From NCBI GenBank assembly GCA_030682575.1, contig JAUXNX010000001.1, positions 301,589-365,588 of the forward strand: a DNA stretch of 64,000 nucleotides, written 5' to 3'. This document shows positions 26,642 to 36,045 of the stretch, piece by piece (positions within the stretch are counted from its first letter, which is position 1; every line of letters begins with the position of its first letter). Both the position numbers and the translations under genes were made by a program. The DNA comes from Gammaproteobacteria bacterium. Its GTDB lineage: Bacteria > Pseudomonadota > Gammaproteobacteria > Pseudomonadales > Pseudohongiellaceae. Below the pieces are notes generated by a model. The model searched no databases and was not told the origin of the DNA. It worked only from the letters and a program-made list of their open reading frames with translations.

Positions 26642-28336
26642 TTACATATCCAGTGCCTTGAATTTCTCTCGCAAACGATTGCGTATCGATACCGCAAGCT
26701 GATTGAGTGTCGCAATCACAATCACCAGCAACAGAGCCGTCGCAAACACCAACGGCCGTGCTGCCTCAACGTTGGGGCTCTGGAAGCCCACGTCATAAAT
26801 GTGAAAACCAAGATGCATGAACTTCTGGTCGAGATGGAAGTATGGATAGTTGCCATCAATGGGTAATGCCGGAGCCAGTTTGACTACACCCACCAACATC
26901 AATGGCGCCACCTCACCCGCAGCTCTCGCAACGGCCAGAATAAGGCCTGTCATCATTGCCGGACTCGCCATTGGCAATACCACGCGCCAGAGAGTCTCGA
27001 ACTTGGTTGCTCCCAGAGCAAGGCTGCCTTCACGCAGGCTGCGAGGAATTCGTGCCAGACCTTCTTCAGTGGAAACGATGACAACCGGCACCGTCAGGAG
27101 AGCAAGTGTCAAGGATGCCCAAAGCAGACCTGGCGTACCAAATGTCGGCGCTGGCAGAGCCTCGGTATAGAAAGCCTGATCGACCTCTGCTCCCAGGAAA
27201 TATATGAAAAAGCCCAGACCGAACACACCATAGACAATCGAAGGCACACCCGCCAGGTTATTTACCGCAATACGAATGGCCCTGGTGACAAAACCCTGTC
27301 GGGCGTATTCGCGCAAGTAGACTGCCGCAATCACTCCAAACGGACTTACGAACACGGACATCAACAACACCATCGTCACCGTGCCAAATATGGCAGGGAA
27401 GATTCCGCCCTCGGTATTGGCTTCGCGCGGTTCGTCAGAGAGGAACTCCCAGAGCTTCTGGGCATAGACCACCAGCTTGTTGCCTATATGCATGCCATTC
27501 GGCTGATAGGCCCGCACGATATCGGAAAGGCTGATCTCGGTGTTCTGATCATTCATCGCCAGCATGATAACGGTGTCACGCTCGATGTCATCGTAAAGCA
27601 TGTTCAGACGCGTCTGCAGTGTCTCATAATAGCTGTCCCACTTCGCACGCTCGGCGGCGATTTCCGCAAGACTCTCGGGGGTCGTCTGGTCTCGCAATTC
27701 CAAACCGCGCTGTCGAAGTCGCAGACGCTCCAGGGCATGATTGACTTCGCCAATCTCGACTTTTTCCAGAGTCACGATCTCCTCGTGTATCGCAAGAGCC
27801 CTCTTGATGCGTACCTGCAACTCGTTCCATGCAGCAGCATCGTCCGGATTTTCAGGATCACTCGTGACTACAGAATTACCTGCTTCCTTCACTTCACGCA
27901 CGTAACCATAGAAGTTGCCCCACTCACGTCGCTCGAACGCAGTGAGATTTTCCGGGTAGCGAATGTCGCTCAAAAAATCACTCAACAGCCAGGTGAAGTC
28001 ACTGCCGTTCAGATCACGATTACCGATCTTGATCAGTTCACGTGCATACAACGGTTGTGCTTCGTCCACTGGAATACCAGAGGAGATGATGCGCTCGGCT
28101 GGAACTTCCTCCCAATCGACACGTTCGCCAATAATCTCGCGAGGCAACGCCTCACCGGAAGTGGTCGGCTGCAGATATTGCGCGAGCATCAGATCCTTGG
28201 GCCAGAAGTGTCCAAGTCCGTTGATGGCAAGCAACAGTAACAGTCCCACGGTCATGATGATGCTGATAGCCACGGCGCCGGCGTTGGCCCAGATCCACGG
28301 TGTACCACTGGCAAAGAAATTCCTGATTGTTGTCAT
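26642..28336 (-). CDS. pstA: phosphate ABC transporter permease PstA, long form with coiled-coil insert
   Basis: A 564-residue permease, nearly twice the length of E. coli PstA. One membrane helix near residue 20 is followed by about 270 residues of soluble, helix-rich sequence (for example HALERLRLRQRGLELRDQTT and AKWDSYYETLQTRLNMLY), then the permease core with AIFGTVTMVLLMS, VYLREYARQGFV, NNLAGVPSIVYGVFGLGFF and the ATPase-coupling EGSLALGATKFETLWRVVLPMASPAMMTGLILAVARAAGEVAPLMLVG. The insert, probably periplasmic, is charged and coiled-coil-like. The start overlaps the pstC stop by four bases (ATGA type), implying coupled translation. Confidence 0.93.
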   Translation of the reverse strand: MTTIRNFFASGTPWIWANAGAVAISIIMTVGLLLLLAINGLGHFWPKDLMLAQYLQPTTSGEALPREIIGERVDWEEVPAERIISSGIPVDEAQPLYARELIKIGNRDLNGSDFTWLLSDFLSDIRYPENLTAFERREWGNFYGYVREVKEAGNSVVTSDPENPDDAAAWNELQVRIKRALAIHEEIVTLEKVEIGEVNHALERLRLRQRGLELRDQTTPESLAEIAAERAKWDSYYETLQTRLNMLYDDIERDTVIMLAMNDQNTEISLSDIVRAYQPNGMHIGNKLVVYAQKLWEFLSDEPREANTEGGIFPAIFGTVTMVLLMSVFVSPFGVIAAVYLREYARQGFVTRAIRIAVNNLAGVPSIVYGVFGLGFFIYFLGAEVDQAFYTEALPAPTFGTPGLLWASLTLALLTVPVVIVSTEEGLARIPRSLREGSLALGATKFETLWRVVLPMASPAMMTGLILAVARAAGEVAPLMLVGVVKLAPALPIDGNYPYFHLDQKFMHLGFHIYDVGFQSPNVEAARPLVFATALLLVIVIATLNQLAVSIRNRLREKFKALDM

Positions 28337-30654
28337 ATGGTGCTGTATTTGCGTCGGAGACGTTGTCTGATGATTTCAGCGAGCGTATTGACCACGAAGG
28401 TGAACATGAATAGCACCAGCGCAGCGAGGAACAGGATTCTGTAATGCGTACTGTCCACTTCCGACTCAGGCACCTCGACAGCGATATTGGCCGCCAGTGT
28501 GCGCATACCTTCGAAAATATTGATGTCCATGATGGGGGTATTGCCTGTCGCCATCAGCACGATCATCGTCTCTCCCACGGCACGTCCCATACCAATCATG
28601 AGGGCTGAGAAGATCCCGGGGCTGGCCGTTGGCAATACGACACGGCTGAGCGTCTGCCAGGGCGTGGCGCCAAGCGCGAGAGAACCATAAGTCAATTGTC
28701 GTGGTACAGTGAATACCGCATCCTCGGCAATCGAGAAGATCGTGGGAATGACGGCGAAACCCATGGCGAAACCGACCACCATCGCGTTGCGTTGATCATA
28801 GGCAATACCCAGATCATTGGTGATCCAACTGCGCATGTCACCGCCGAAGAAAGCCAGTTCAATCGGTCCGGACATTGCAAAGGACAGCATGCCCACCAGC
28901 AGAATGACAGGGATCAACAAGCCTGCTTCCCAACCGGCAGGAACGCGATAGCGAATGGAATCAGGCAGGCGTGACCATGCGAAGGCAGCCAACAAAATGC
29001 CGATCGGAGTCAAGATCAATAAACTGAAGACTCCCAGCAGATTGTTTTCGAGAAAAGGCGCAAGCCAGAGACCTGCGAGGAAACCCAGCACTACAGTCGG
29101 TAGCGCTTCCATCAATTCGATCAGCGGTTTGACGTTCTGGCGCATGGCAGGCGCCATGAAGTAACCAGTGAAAATGGCGCCGCAAACGGCCAGCGGTGCA
29201 GCAAGCAGCATGGCATAGAATGCGGCCTTCAAAGTACCAAAGGATAGTGGCGCGAGGCTGTACTTGGGCTCGAAATCATTGTTGGCTGCGGAAGACTGCC
29301 AGATATATTCAGGCTCCTGGTAGTTTTCATACCAGACCTCCTGCCATAACGCTTCCCATGACACCTCCGGGTGTCTGTTCTCAATGCTCCAGAACGAGAA
29401 ATTACCAGTCGTTGTTTCGATCAATATGCCATCGCCGCGAGCCGAAACAGCAATCGTTTCCGGCACCCCGGTAACCAATTGTTCATACGCAACCTGACGG
29501 TGGGCAGTGGAGTTATAGATGCCGATATAGCCCTGTTCGTTGGCAGTGACAAAATTCTTGCGGCGCTGTTCCGGACTAAGCGCTACGACACGACCGCCAG
29601 CATCGAAGTCCCGCACTTTCTCGATGGCAAAGTTGCCATCTCGACGCACCAGAAACCATTGCGACACGTTGCCGGAACTGTCCCCGACCAAGAGCGAAAT
29701 CCCACCGAGCAGAAAACTCACCTCGGTCAACTGCAGAGGGGATTCCACCAGCAGCACTTCTTCCTCGATGACCGACGTGCCACCCGTGAATGCCGGGCGC
29801 ACATCCACCATGCTGAGGCGCCCGGTTGCTCCGAGTGCAAACAACCAGCGGCGATCCACGTCAAGGTATAGTTGATCGACGCTGGGAATCACGCCATTCA
29901 AGGTGGCGGTCTCCACTTCCCAATCCGAATCTGAAGGGGCATTGAAGGCCGAGAAAAGATTGGTTTCCCTGCGTGCTCGCAGCAATGTCACGACACCACT
30001 GCTGCTTGTCCCTGCCAGCATCAATTCTCCCGTGCCGGATCTCACACTCAAACGGGACACAGGTTCGTCATTGAACATGTCATAGGGTTCTGAACCAAAG
30101 GGATAACGAATCACTGGCGTCACGATGCGGGCATTGTTCACGCCGAATGTGACATCATAGGCGTACTGTGCGATCAACACGTCACCACCGGACAACCCCA
30201 GCGCGACAATACCGCTGACATCAGTATCCAATGCGAAGCTGCTGATAGTCTGACCGACGGGAATCTGCAGGGGAATTCTGCTTACTACGGCCCCATCTGC
30301 GGTATTGAAATAGACAGCTTGTCCGTCCTCTCCCAGGCGCATGGCAACCGCCAGGCGCTCTTCCAATGCCAGGTGCAGCACACGGGAATTGTCCTGCTCC
30401 TGAAGTCGGAACTCGCTGACTTCCTGGATCACAGCACCGCGAAACAGAGGCATGACCTCATAGACCAGATACAAGAAGATCAGCAGAACAGCAGCAATCA
30501 CGCCCAGCCCGCCGACAGCAATGCTGACAGCAGCCAGTTTGTCTTTGAAGTGTCTGAGTTTACGTCGTGAAAGTGTCGCGGCAGAGGCAGGGAAAACCGA
30601 TGCTGCCGCGACATCTGGAGTTGTGGCATTACTTGTTGAAGGCAGCTCAGTCAT
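28333..30654 (-). CDS. pstC: phosphate ABC transporter permease PstC, long form with beta-propeller-like insert
   Basis: A 773-residue permease; E. coli PstC has about 320. After a cytoplasmic N-terminus and a membrane helix near residues 40-70, residues of about 75-440 form a presumably periplasmic domain with repeated short-strand units (GIVALGLSGGDVLIAQY, GELMLAGTSSSGVVTLLRA, RWLFALGATGRLSMVDV, ISLLVGDSSGNVSQWFL, NFVTANEQGYIGIYNS, GILIETTTGNFSFWS) that look like WD40-style propeller blades. The permease core follows, with PLIELMEALPTVVLGFLAGLWLAP and the coupling motif GSLALGATPWQTLSRVVLPTASPGIFSALMIGMGRAVGETMIVLM. The ATG has no ribosome site and starts about 2-3 bases from the predicted transcription start. 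Confidence 0.93.
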   Translation of the reverse strand: MTELPSTSNATTPDVAAASVFPASAATLSRRKLRHFKDKLAAVSIAVGGLGVIAAVLLIFLYLVYEVMPLFRGAVIQEVSEFRLQEQDNSRVLHLALEERLAVAMRLGEDGQAVYFNTADGAVVSRIPLQIPVGQTISSFALDTDVSGIVALGLSGGDVLIAQYAYDVTFGVNNARIVTPVIRYPFGSEPYDMFNDEPVSRLSVRSGTGELMLAGTSSSGVVTLLRARRETNLFSAFNAPSDSDWEVETATLNGVIPSVDQLYLDVDRRWLFALGATGRLSMVDVRPAFTGGTSVIEEEVLLVESPLQLTEVSFLLGGISLLVGDSSGNVSQWFLVRRDGNFAIEKVRDFDAGGRVVALSPEQRRKNFVTANEQGYIGIYNSTAHRQVAYEQLVTGVPETIAVSARGDGILIETTTGNFSFWSIENRHPEVSWEALWQEVWYENYQEPEYIWQSSAANNDFEPKYSLAPLSFGTLKAAFYAMLLAAPLAVCGAIFTGYFMAPAMRQNVKPLIELMEALPTVVLGFLAGLWLAPFLENNLLGVFSLLILTPIGILLAAFAWSRLPDSIRYRVPAGWEAGLLIPVILLVGMLSFAMSGPIELAFFGGDMRSWITNDLGIAYDQRNAMVVGFAMGFAVIPTIFSIAEDAVFTVPRQLTYGSLALGATPWQTLSRVVLPTASPGIFSALMIGMGRAVGETMIVLMATGNTPIMDINIFEGMRTLAANIAVEVPESEVDSTHYRILFLAALVLFMFTFVVNTLAEIIRQRLRRKYSTI

Positions 30655-30678
30655 GGCGTGGCAGTGTAGTTGGAAAAT

Positions 30679-30696
30679 ATTACAGTTTCATGACAG
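30679..30696 (-). promoter_or_regulatory. Pho box of pstC
   Basis: On the minus strand CTGTCATGAAACTGTAAT, with the first repeat perfect. The -10 TACACT (30663-30668) is exactly 10 bases on. It gives the pstC-pstA-pstB-phoU genes a promoter separate from pstS, and puts the transcription start almost on the pstC ATG at 30654. Confidence 0.82.
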
Positions 30697-30752
30697 AAGA
30701 TACTCCTCCGTCAAATGCGCAGCCAACCCTTTCGGCCAGCCTTCAACCGGGG

Positions 30753-31727
30753 TTACAGGCCCAGACTGCCCATGGTCATTTCCACAACACGCGCCGGTAA
30801 AGGGATATAGCCGTCCTTCAGCACCACTTCCTGTCCTGAACGGGACAGTACCAGCTTGATGAATTCCCTCTCCAGTGGCGCCAATGGCTTGTTTGGCTCC
30901 TTGTTGACATAGACATACAGGAACCGCGCCAATGGATAATTGCCTGCGATGGAGTTTTCCGACGTAGCTCCATAGAACTCGCTATTGGCATCTTTGGCGA
31001 TCGGCAAAGCCCGCACACTCGATGTCGTATAACCAAGGCCGGAGTAGCCGATACCATTCAAGGAAGTACTGACTGACTGCACCACCGATGCCGAGCCAGG
31101 CTGCTCGTTCACGGAGTTCTTGAAGTCACCCGTGCAAAGGGCAGTTTCCTTGAAATATCCGTAAGTTCCGGAAACAGAGTTGCGTCCGAACAATTGGAGG
31201 TCACGACGTTCCCATGCACCAGTCAGGCCCAGTTGGCCCCAGTTGTTGATGACTTGGTTGTGACCACACTTCAATGTAGAGGAGAACACTGCATCCACCT
31301 GCGCCATGGTCATGCCCTCCAGCGGATTATCCTTGTGAACAAACACTGCCAGGGCGTCAATCGCGACCGGGATTGCAGTGGGTTTGTAGCCGTACTTGTT
31401 CTCGAAGGCTTCAATCTCGTTGTCCTTCATTTCGCGACTCATGGGCCCCATATTCGATGTGCCTTCAGTCAACGCGGGTGGTGCTGTGGACGACCCAGCC
31501 GCCTGAATCTGGATATTCACGTTCGGGTAGAAGCGCTTGAACTCTTCGGCCCACAACGTCATCAAATTGGCCAGCGTGTCGGAGCCCACGCTGGAAAAAT
31601 TTCCTGATACGCCACTGGTGCGTTCATAGACAGGAATGCCAGGATCCACATCGTTAGCCAGGGTTAGTGTGCTGTACAGCCCCCCTAACAGAATGGCTAA
31701 CGGCTTGATTACTTTCTTGAATTTCAT
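30753..31727 (-). CDS. pstS: periplasmic phosphate-binding protein PstS
   Basis: A 324-residue solute-binding protein with signal peptide ([24 protein letters not shown]). Phosphate ligands are suggested by [45 protein letters not shown], the central [15 protein letters not shown], and [21 protein letters not shown]. The C-terminus has [37 protein letters not shown], usual for this long PstS branch found with large PstC/PstA. It captures phosphate for the permease. GGAGAGTCGCG precedes the ATG, and a strong Pho box lies at 31792-31809. Confidence 0.95.
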   Translation of the reverse strand: MKFKKVIKPLAILLGGLYSTLTLANDVDPGIPVYERTSGVSGNFSSVGSDTLANLMTLWAEEFKRFYPNVNIQIQAAGSSTAPPALTEGTSNMGPMSREMKDNEIEAFENKYGYKPTAIPVAIDALAVFVHKDNPLEGMTMAQVDAVFSSTLKCGHNQVINNWGQLGLTGAWERRDLQLFGRNSVSGTYGYFKETALCTGDFKNSVNEQPGSASVVQSVSTSLNGIGYSGLGYTTSSVRALPIAKDANSEFYGATSENSIAGNYPLARFLYVYVNKEPNKPLAPLEREFIKLVLSRSGQEVVLKDGYIPLPARVVEMTMGSLGL

Positions 31728-31791
31728 CGCGACTCTCCGACTTTTTCGATGGGCAGGATCTTGCGTGCTGGCGTCACTATAAGAGTTTTAT

Positions 31792-31809
31792 GTGACACTA
31801 ATATGACAA
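31792..31809 (-). promoter_or_regulatory. Pho box of pstS
   Basis: On the minus strand TTGTCATATTAGTGTCAC. The -10 TATAGT (31776-31781) follows after exactly 10 bases. The pstS ATG is at 31727. Confidence 0.85.
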
Positions 31810-31877
31810 TCTGTATGGCGACCATACAAGAGAAAGTCTGTTGCAAGGGCGCCATTCCAGGCTCGGCCACACCAGCG

Positions 31878-31895
31878 CCGTCATCAATCTGTCAC
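31878..31895 (+). promoter_or_regulatory. probable Pho box of ppk
   Basis: CCGTCATCAATCTGTCAC. A weak third repeat (TTCCAAC, 31900-31906) lies in 11-base phase, and TAGAAT at 31918-31923 is 11 bases beyond that. The spacing fits less well than at the other promoters in this island. Confidence 0.6.
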
Positions 31896-31958
31896 TTTCT
31901 TCCAACGGGCTCTCATGTAGAATGCTTCGACACTCCTTGATATCAGCACGAAGCAAGC

Positions 31959-34202
31959 ATGGCAACGAATAGACAGCAAAACACCTCAGATCAAGTCGTT
32001 GCTCTTCACCCTCGGGAGCAGCACTCCGCAGCGGCTGCAGACTTATCCGATCACGCGCGAATTCCGGCTCCCGAAGCGGTATCCGTGCCAGCGGAGGAGA
32101 CTGTGTCGGTGACTGAGCTTCCCGACCTGGATCTGAGCAACAACGATCTCTATTTGAACCGCGAACTGAGCTATATCCAGTTCAATCTGAGAGTGCTGGA
32201 ACAAGCTCGCAATCCAGAACACCCTTTGCTGGAACGCCTGATGTTCCTGTTGATCTTCAGCTCCAATCTCGACGAGTTCTACGAAATCCGTATTTCCGGA
32301 CTCAAGAAACAGATGGAGTTCGGCCGTCAGCGCCCTGGCCCGGATGGCAAATATCCAGACGAAATTCTGAAGGAAATCAATCAGCAAGTACGGGTTGCAT
32401 TGCAGCAGCAGTACCAGATTCTGAACGAAGACCTGTTTCCTTCCCTGGCAGAGAAAAATATCCGCTTCCTGTATCGACATGAGTGGAATACTGAACTGAC
32501 AGCCTGGGCTCAGGAATACTTTCGAAATGAGGTGCTGCCTGTGATCAGCCCGCTGGGACTGGACCCCGCGCACCCATTCCCACGCCTGGTCAACAAGAGT
32601 CTCAATTTCATTCTGTCACTGGAGGGCAAGGATGCATTCGGGCGCGACAGCGGTCTGGCCATCGTTCCTGCACCACGCTCCCTGCCACGCTTGATAAAGG
32701 TGCCGACCAGCATTGTTCCCGAGGGCGACAACTTCATCTTTCTATCGTCCATCATTCACGCCCATGTGGAAGAGTTTTTCCCCGGCATGACAGTAAAGGA
32801 ATGCCACCAGTTCCGCGTCACCCGCAATTCCGATCTGGAGATGTCGAACGTGGAAGTGGAAGACGTTGCCAGCGCATTGCAGGGTGAGTTGCACATGCGC
32901 CGCTTCGGGACAGCGGCAAAGCTTGAAGTAGGATCGGCGTGTCCGCAGTACCTGACGGACTTTCTGCTGCAGCGTTTCAAGTTGACCGAGGACGAATTGT
33001 TTCGCCTGGACGGGCCGGTGAATCTGCAGCGTCTGATGACTTTGACCAGCATGGTCAACCGGCCCGACCTGTGCTTCCCGACATTTACTCCTGGAACACC
33101 TCTGGCTTTGGAGGAAGGCAACTGCACCTTTGCCGCCGTCACCAAGGAAGACTTGCTCCTGTTGCACCCCTTCCAATCTTTCATTCCCATCATCGACTGG
33201 GTCAGGCAGGCTGCGAAAGACCCAGGTGTACTGTCAATCAAGCAGACTCTCTATCGCACCAACGAGTCATCTGAATTGGTGGAGGCGCTGTCCGAAGCCG
33301 CACGCAATGGCAAAGAGGTGACAGTTGTGATCGAGCTGCGCGCCCGTTTCGACGAAAAGGAAAATCTGCAATTCGCCAGCAAGCTGCAGGAGGCAGGCGC
33401 CGTTGTGGTCTATGGCGTAATGGGATACAAGACCCACGCGAAGATGTTGCTGATCGTGCGCCGCGAAGGTGGCAAGCTCAAGCGCTATGCCCACCTGGGT
33501 ACTGGCAACTATCATCGCAAGACCTCACTGGTTTACACCGACTACGGCCTGATGACCTGTGATGAGGTGCTATGTGCCGATGTACACAAAGTCTTCCAGC
33601 AGATCACCGGCATGGGCAAGCGCATTGTTCCTGACGTGATGATTCATGCACCGTTCCGGCTCAAGAAATCCCTGATTCGCATGATTCAACAGGAGAAGAC
33701 AGCCGCGCTGGAAGGCAAGCATGCGCGCATTGTCGCCAAGATGAACTCTCTTACTGATCCGGACATAATCCGTGAACTGTACTCCGCATCCCGTGGCGGG
33801 GTAAAAATCGATCTGATAATTCGTGGCATCTGCTGCCTGAAGCCAGGTATCAAGGACGTGTCTGACAATATCCGAGTCGTCTCCATCGTTGGACGATTTC
33901 TGGAACACTCACGAGTGTTCTATTTCGAAAACAATACCCATCAGTTGTATTGTTCAAGTGCCGACTGGATGGAAAGGAATTTGATGCACCGCATTGAGGT
34001 GGCTTTCCCCATACAACGCAAGAAATGGATTAACAGAATTCTGGAAGAAATGGAGATGTACCTGGCAGACCGTCGCCAAAGCTGGGAATTGCAATCCGAC
34101 GGCAGTTATGTGCAACTTGAGCAGACTGAAGGTGACGTACGAGAAGCTGTGCAAACCAGACTACTCAATCAGTTGGCAACCGTACGTTACAGTTCTGTCT
34201 GA
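31959..34202 (+). CDS. ppk: polyphosphate kinase 1
   Basis: A 747-residue enzyme that makes polyphosphate reversibly from ATP. An extra 55-residue acidic N-terminus precedes the usual start LYLNRELSYIQFNLRVLEQA. The catalytic half has the phosphorylated His in GYKTHAKMLLIVRREGG, followed by RYAHLGTGNYHRKTS and, in the C2 domain, RGICCLKPGIKDVSDNIRVVSIVGRFLEHSRVFYFEN and SADWMERNLMHRIEVAFPI. It acts as a membrane-associated oligomer. The ribosome site before the ATG is weak. A likely Pho box upstream puts polyphosphate synthesis in the phosphate response. Its last 16 bases overlap the convergent ppx gene. Confidence 0.96.
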   Translation: MATNRQQNTSDQVVALHPREQHSAAAADLSDHARIPAPEAVSVPAEETVSVTELPDLDLSNNDLYLNRELSYIQFNLRVLEQARNPEHPLLERLMFLLIFSSNLDEFYEIRISGLKKQMEFGRQRPGPDGKYPDEILKEINQQVRVALQQQYQILNEDLFPSLAEKNIRFLYRHEWNTELTAWAQEYFRNEVLPVISPLGLDPAHPFPRLVNKSLNFILSLEGKDAFGRDSGLAIVPAPRSLPRLIKVPTSIVPEGDNFIFLSSIIHAHVEEFFPGMTVKECHQFRVTRNSDLEMSNVEVEDVASALQGELHMRRFGTAAKLEVGSACPQYLTDFLLQRFKLTEDELFRLDGPVNLQRLMTLTSMVNRPDLCFPTFTPGTPLALEEGNCTFAAVTKEDLLLLHPFQSFIPIIDWVRQAAKDPGVLSIKQTLYRTNESSELVEALSEAARNGKEVTVVIELRARFDEKENLQFASKLQEAGAVVVYGVMGYKTHAKMLLIVRREGGKLKRYAHLGTGNYHRKTSLVYTDYGLMTCDEVLCADVHKVFQQITGMGKRIVPDVMIHAPFRLKKSLIRMIQQEKTAALEGKHARIVAKMNSLTDPDIIRELYSASRGGVKIDLIIRGICCLKPGIKDVSDNIRVVSIVGRFLEHSRVFYFENNTHQLYCSSADWMERNLMHRIEVAFPIQRKKWINRILEEMEMYLADRRQSWELQSDGSYVQLEQTEGDVREAVQTRLLNQLATVRYSSV

Positions 34203-35152
34203 CTGATTTCCGGCAACCAGTCCTTTCCCAGCAGTGCTGTGTCGGTGCCGTTGCGCATCATGTAGTCCAACATGCCTTCGCGAAGTGCCGTTGAACTGAA
34301 GCGCAAACTGTCCAGCGAATAGGTGCGCATCATTCCGGTCAGTACCGCCCAACCAGGCATGAGCAGATCCTTGCGGCGATCCTTCAGTCCCGGCAGCAAC
34401 ATCGCCGAGTCAGAGGCACACTCCAGCACATCAGACTTGAGAGCTTCCAGCGCTTCCAATGTGATCTCCCCTTCAGTGTATCCTTTCTGCTGGCACACTG
34501 CGGCAAGCATCTTGGCCGTTCCCGAGGAAGCATATACCTCACTCCACGGGCTGCGCAGAACCTCGTGTTTCGCAGCAGCAAATACTTTGATCGCCTCGTC
34601 AGTCGCGTGATCGAGCAAAGCCTCCAGAGCTACCGCATCACTGGGAAGGCTGGCAAAGTACCGATCGCGCCAACTGACGCACCCGATGGCGAGACTCTGG
34701 GTCGACAGGCGCTTGTCCTGCCTACCTACAATCAGCTCGGTACTGCCACCGCCGATATCAATGACAAACCTGGTGGTATCCGATCGCGGCAATCCGGAGA
34801 GTACCCCCGCATAAACAAGAATAGCTTCCTGAATACCGGAGATCACCGAAACCTCCAATCCAAGGTCGAGTGCACGAGACAGAAATTCGGGGGCATTGCG
34901 GGCAAGCCGCAGGGCATTGGTGCCCAGCGCCCAGTATTGCTGGATGGGATACTGACTCATGACCTCGGCGAATTCCCGCAAACAGTCGATGCCACGCTCA
35001 AAAGCAGCCGGAGATATCTCGCCAGTGAGAGGTACGCCTTCACCCAATTGCACGATGTTGCTGAAACGTTCAACAATCCGGGTCTCCCCATCTTGCCATC
35101 GCGCAATCAGCAGATGGAAACTGTTCGAGCCCAGATCGATACATGCATACAT
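34187..35152 (-). CDS. ppx: exopolyphosphatase-type Ppx/GppA phosphatase, short form
   Basis: A 321-residue member of the ASKHA-fold Ppx/GppA family, with ACIDLGSNSFHLLIARW at the N-terminus (phosphate loop 1), GTNALRLARNAPEF, the glutamate in SGIQEAILVYAGVLSG, and phosphate loop 2 FVIDIGGGSTELIVG. E. coli Ppx has 513 residues; this form lacks the C-terminal HD-like domains and is like the short Ppx2/GppA-core proteins. It removes terminal phosphate from polyphosphate or hydrolyses pppGpp; the pairing with ppk favours polyphosphate. A Pho box-like element lies upstream at 35220-35237. Confidence 0.9.
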   Translation of the reverse strand: MYACIDLGSNSFHLLIARWQDGETRIVERFSNIVQLGEGVPLTGEISPAAFERGIDCLREFAEVMSQYPIQQYWALGTNALRLARNAPEFLSRALDLGLEVSVISGIQEAILVYAGVLSGLPRSDTTRFVIDIGGGSTELIVGRQDKRLSTQSLAIGCVSWRDRYFASLPSDAVALEALLDHATDEAIKVFAAAKHEVLRSPWSEVYASSGTAKMLAAVCQQKGYTEGEITLEALEALKSDVLECASDSAMLLPGLKDRRKDLLMPGWAVLTGMMRTYSLDSLRFSSTALREGMLDYMMRNGTDTALLGKDWLPEISQTEL

Positions 35153-35219
35153 AGGGGTTGAGATTCCGGCCGGGTTGGCTCGCGGAAGATACAGAAGGTT
35201 GCAATGTTACAGCTGGAAT

Positions 35220-35237
35220 GTGTCAGCTACGTGACAC
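35220..35237 (-). promoter_or_regulatory. possible Pho box of ppx
   Basis: On the minus strand GTGTCACGTAGCTGACAC, each repeat matching CTGTCAT/C at about six of seven bases, with TAACAT (35204-35209) 10 bases on. The same 18 bases form an inverted repeat (GTGTCA-N6-TGACAC), so another dimeric regulator could bind it instead. Confidence 0.5.
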
Positions 35238-35304
35238 GACTGTCAAGAGCAGGCACTCGCCTCTGTGTGTGCAAAAAAGAAGCGAGCGCATCCCTCGAAA
35301 AACG

Positions 35305-35769
35305 TCAGATCATGGACTGTTGATAATTTTCGATACCGATCCTGTCGATAAGCGCCAATTGAGTCTCAAGCCAATCCACATGCTCCTCCTCACTGCGCAG
35401 GATAGAAGCAAGCAAATCGCGACTGACATAGTCCTGCACGCTTTCGGCGTAGGCAATGCCTTCCTTGAGCGTAGGCAATGCCTGCATCTCCAGCTTCAGA
35501 TCGCACTCCAGCATTTCGCGGGTGTTTTCGCCGATCAGCAGCTTTCCCAGATTCTGCAGATTGGGCAAACCTTCGAGAAACAGGATACGCTCGATCAGTT
35601 CATCGGCATGTTTCATCTCGTCGATGGACTCTTCGTACTCCTTGCCAGCGAGTTTCCCCAGACCCCACTCCTTGTACATACGGGAGTGCAGAAAGTATTG
35701 ATTGATGGCAATAAGTTCGTTACCCAGGGCCTTGTTGAGGTGTTTCAGTACGGTTGCATCTGCTTTCAT
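35305..35769 (-). CDS. bfr: bacterioferritin
   Basis: A 154-residue ferritin subunit that stores iron in a 24-mer. All ferroxidase ligands are present in the usual places: Glu18, Glu51, His54, Glu94, Glu127 and His130. Met52, the haem ligand at the subunit interface, is also conserved, so it is a haem-binding bacterioferritin. It starts after AAGGAGTTAGTC. The bfd gene lies upstream on the same strand, 276 bases away. An AT-rich stretch with weak Fur-box likeness lies about 80-110 bases upstream of the start. Confidence 0.97.
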   Translation of the reverse strand: MKADATVLKHLNKALGNELIAINQYFLHSRMYKEWGLGKLAGKEYEESIDEMKHADELIERILFLEGLPNLQNLGKLLIGENTREMLECDLKLEMQALPTLKEGIAYAESVQDYVSRDLLASILRSEEEHVDWLETQLALIDRIGIENYQQSMI

Positions 35770-36045
35770 GACTAACTCCTTATCAGTAAAACGTGAAACT
35801 AGGGTGGGCTTTCAAGGCAGCATTGTCAAGCCCAGAAAATTTCGTAACGTGTTGATATTAATGATAAACAAACTCATTCCCGCCTTCGCTCCCAAGAAGT
35901 TTCAGTGGACAGGCACGAAACATCTGGCAAGCAAGAACGATATGAGGCTGGTGGGCCGAGGAGATTGACGTACTCTTTACCAGTTCGGAGTTTGGTCAGA
36001 GCGTTAGTGAGAATACCGGAAATACAGAGGACGGAACTAAGAGAA

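Noticed and set aside
25864..26661. 265-codon plus-strand frame over pstB
   Set aside because: Antisense to PstB, whose ABC motifs are beyond doubt.
35845..35875. Fur-box-like AT-rich stretch before bfr
   Set aside because: It matches only about 11 of 19 consensus bases; not listed as a site.
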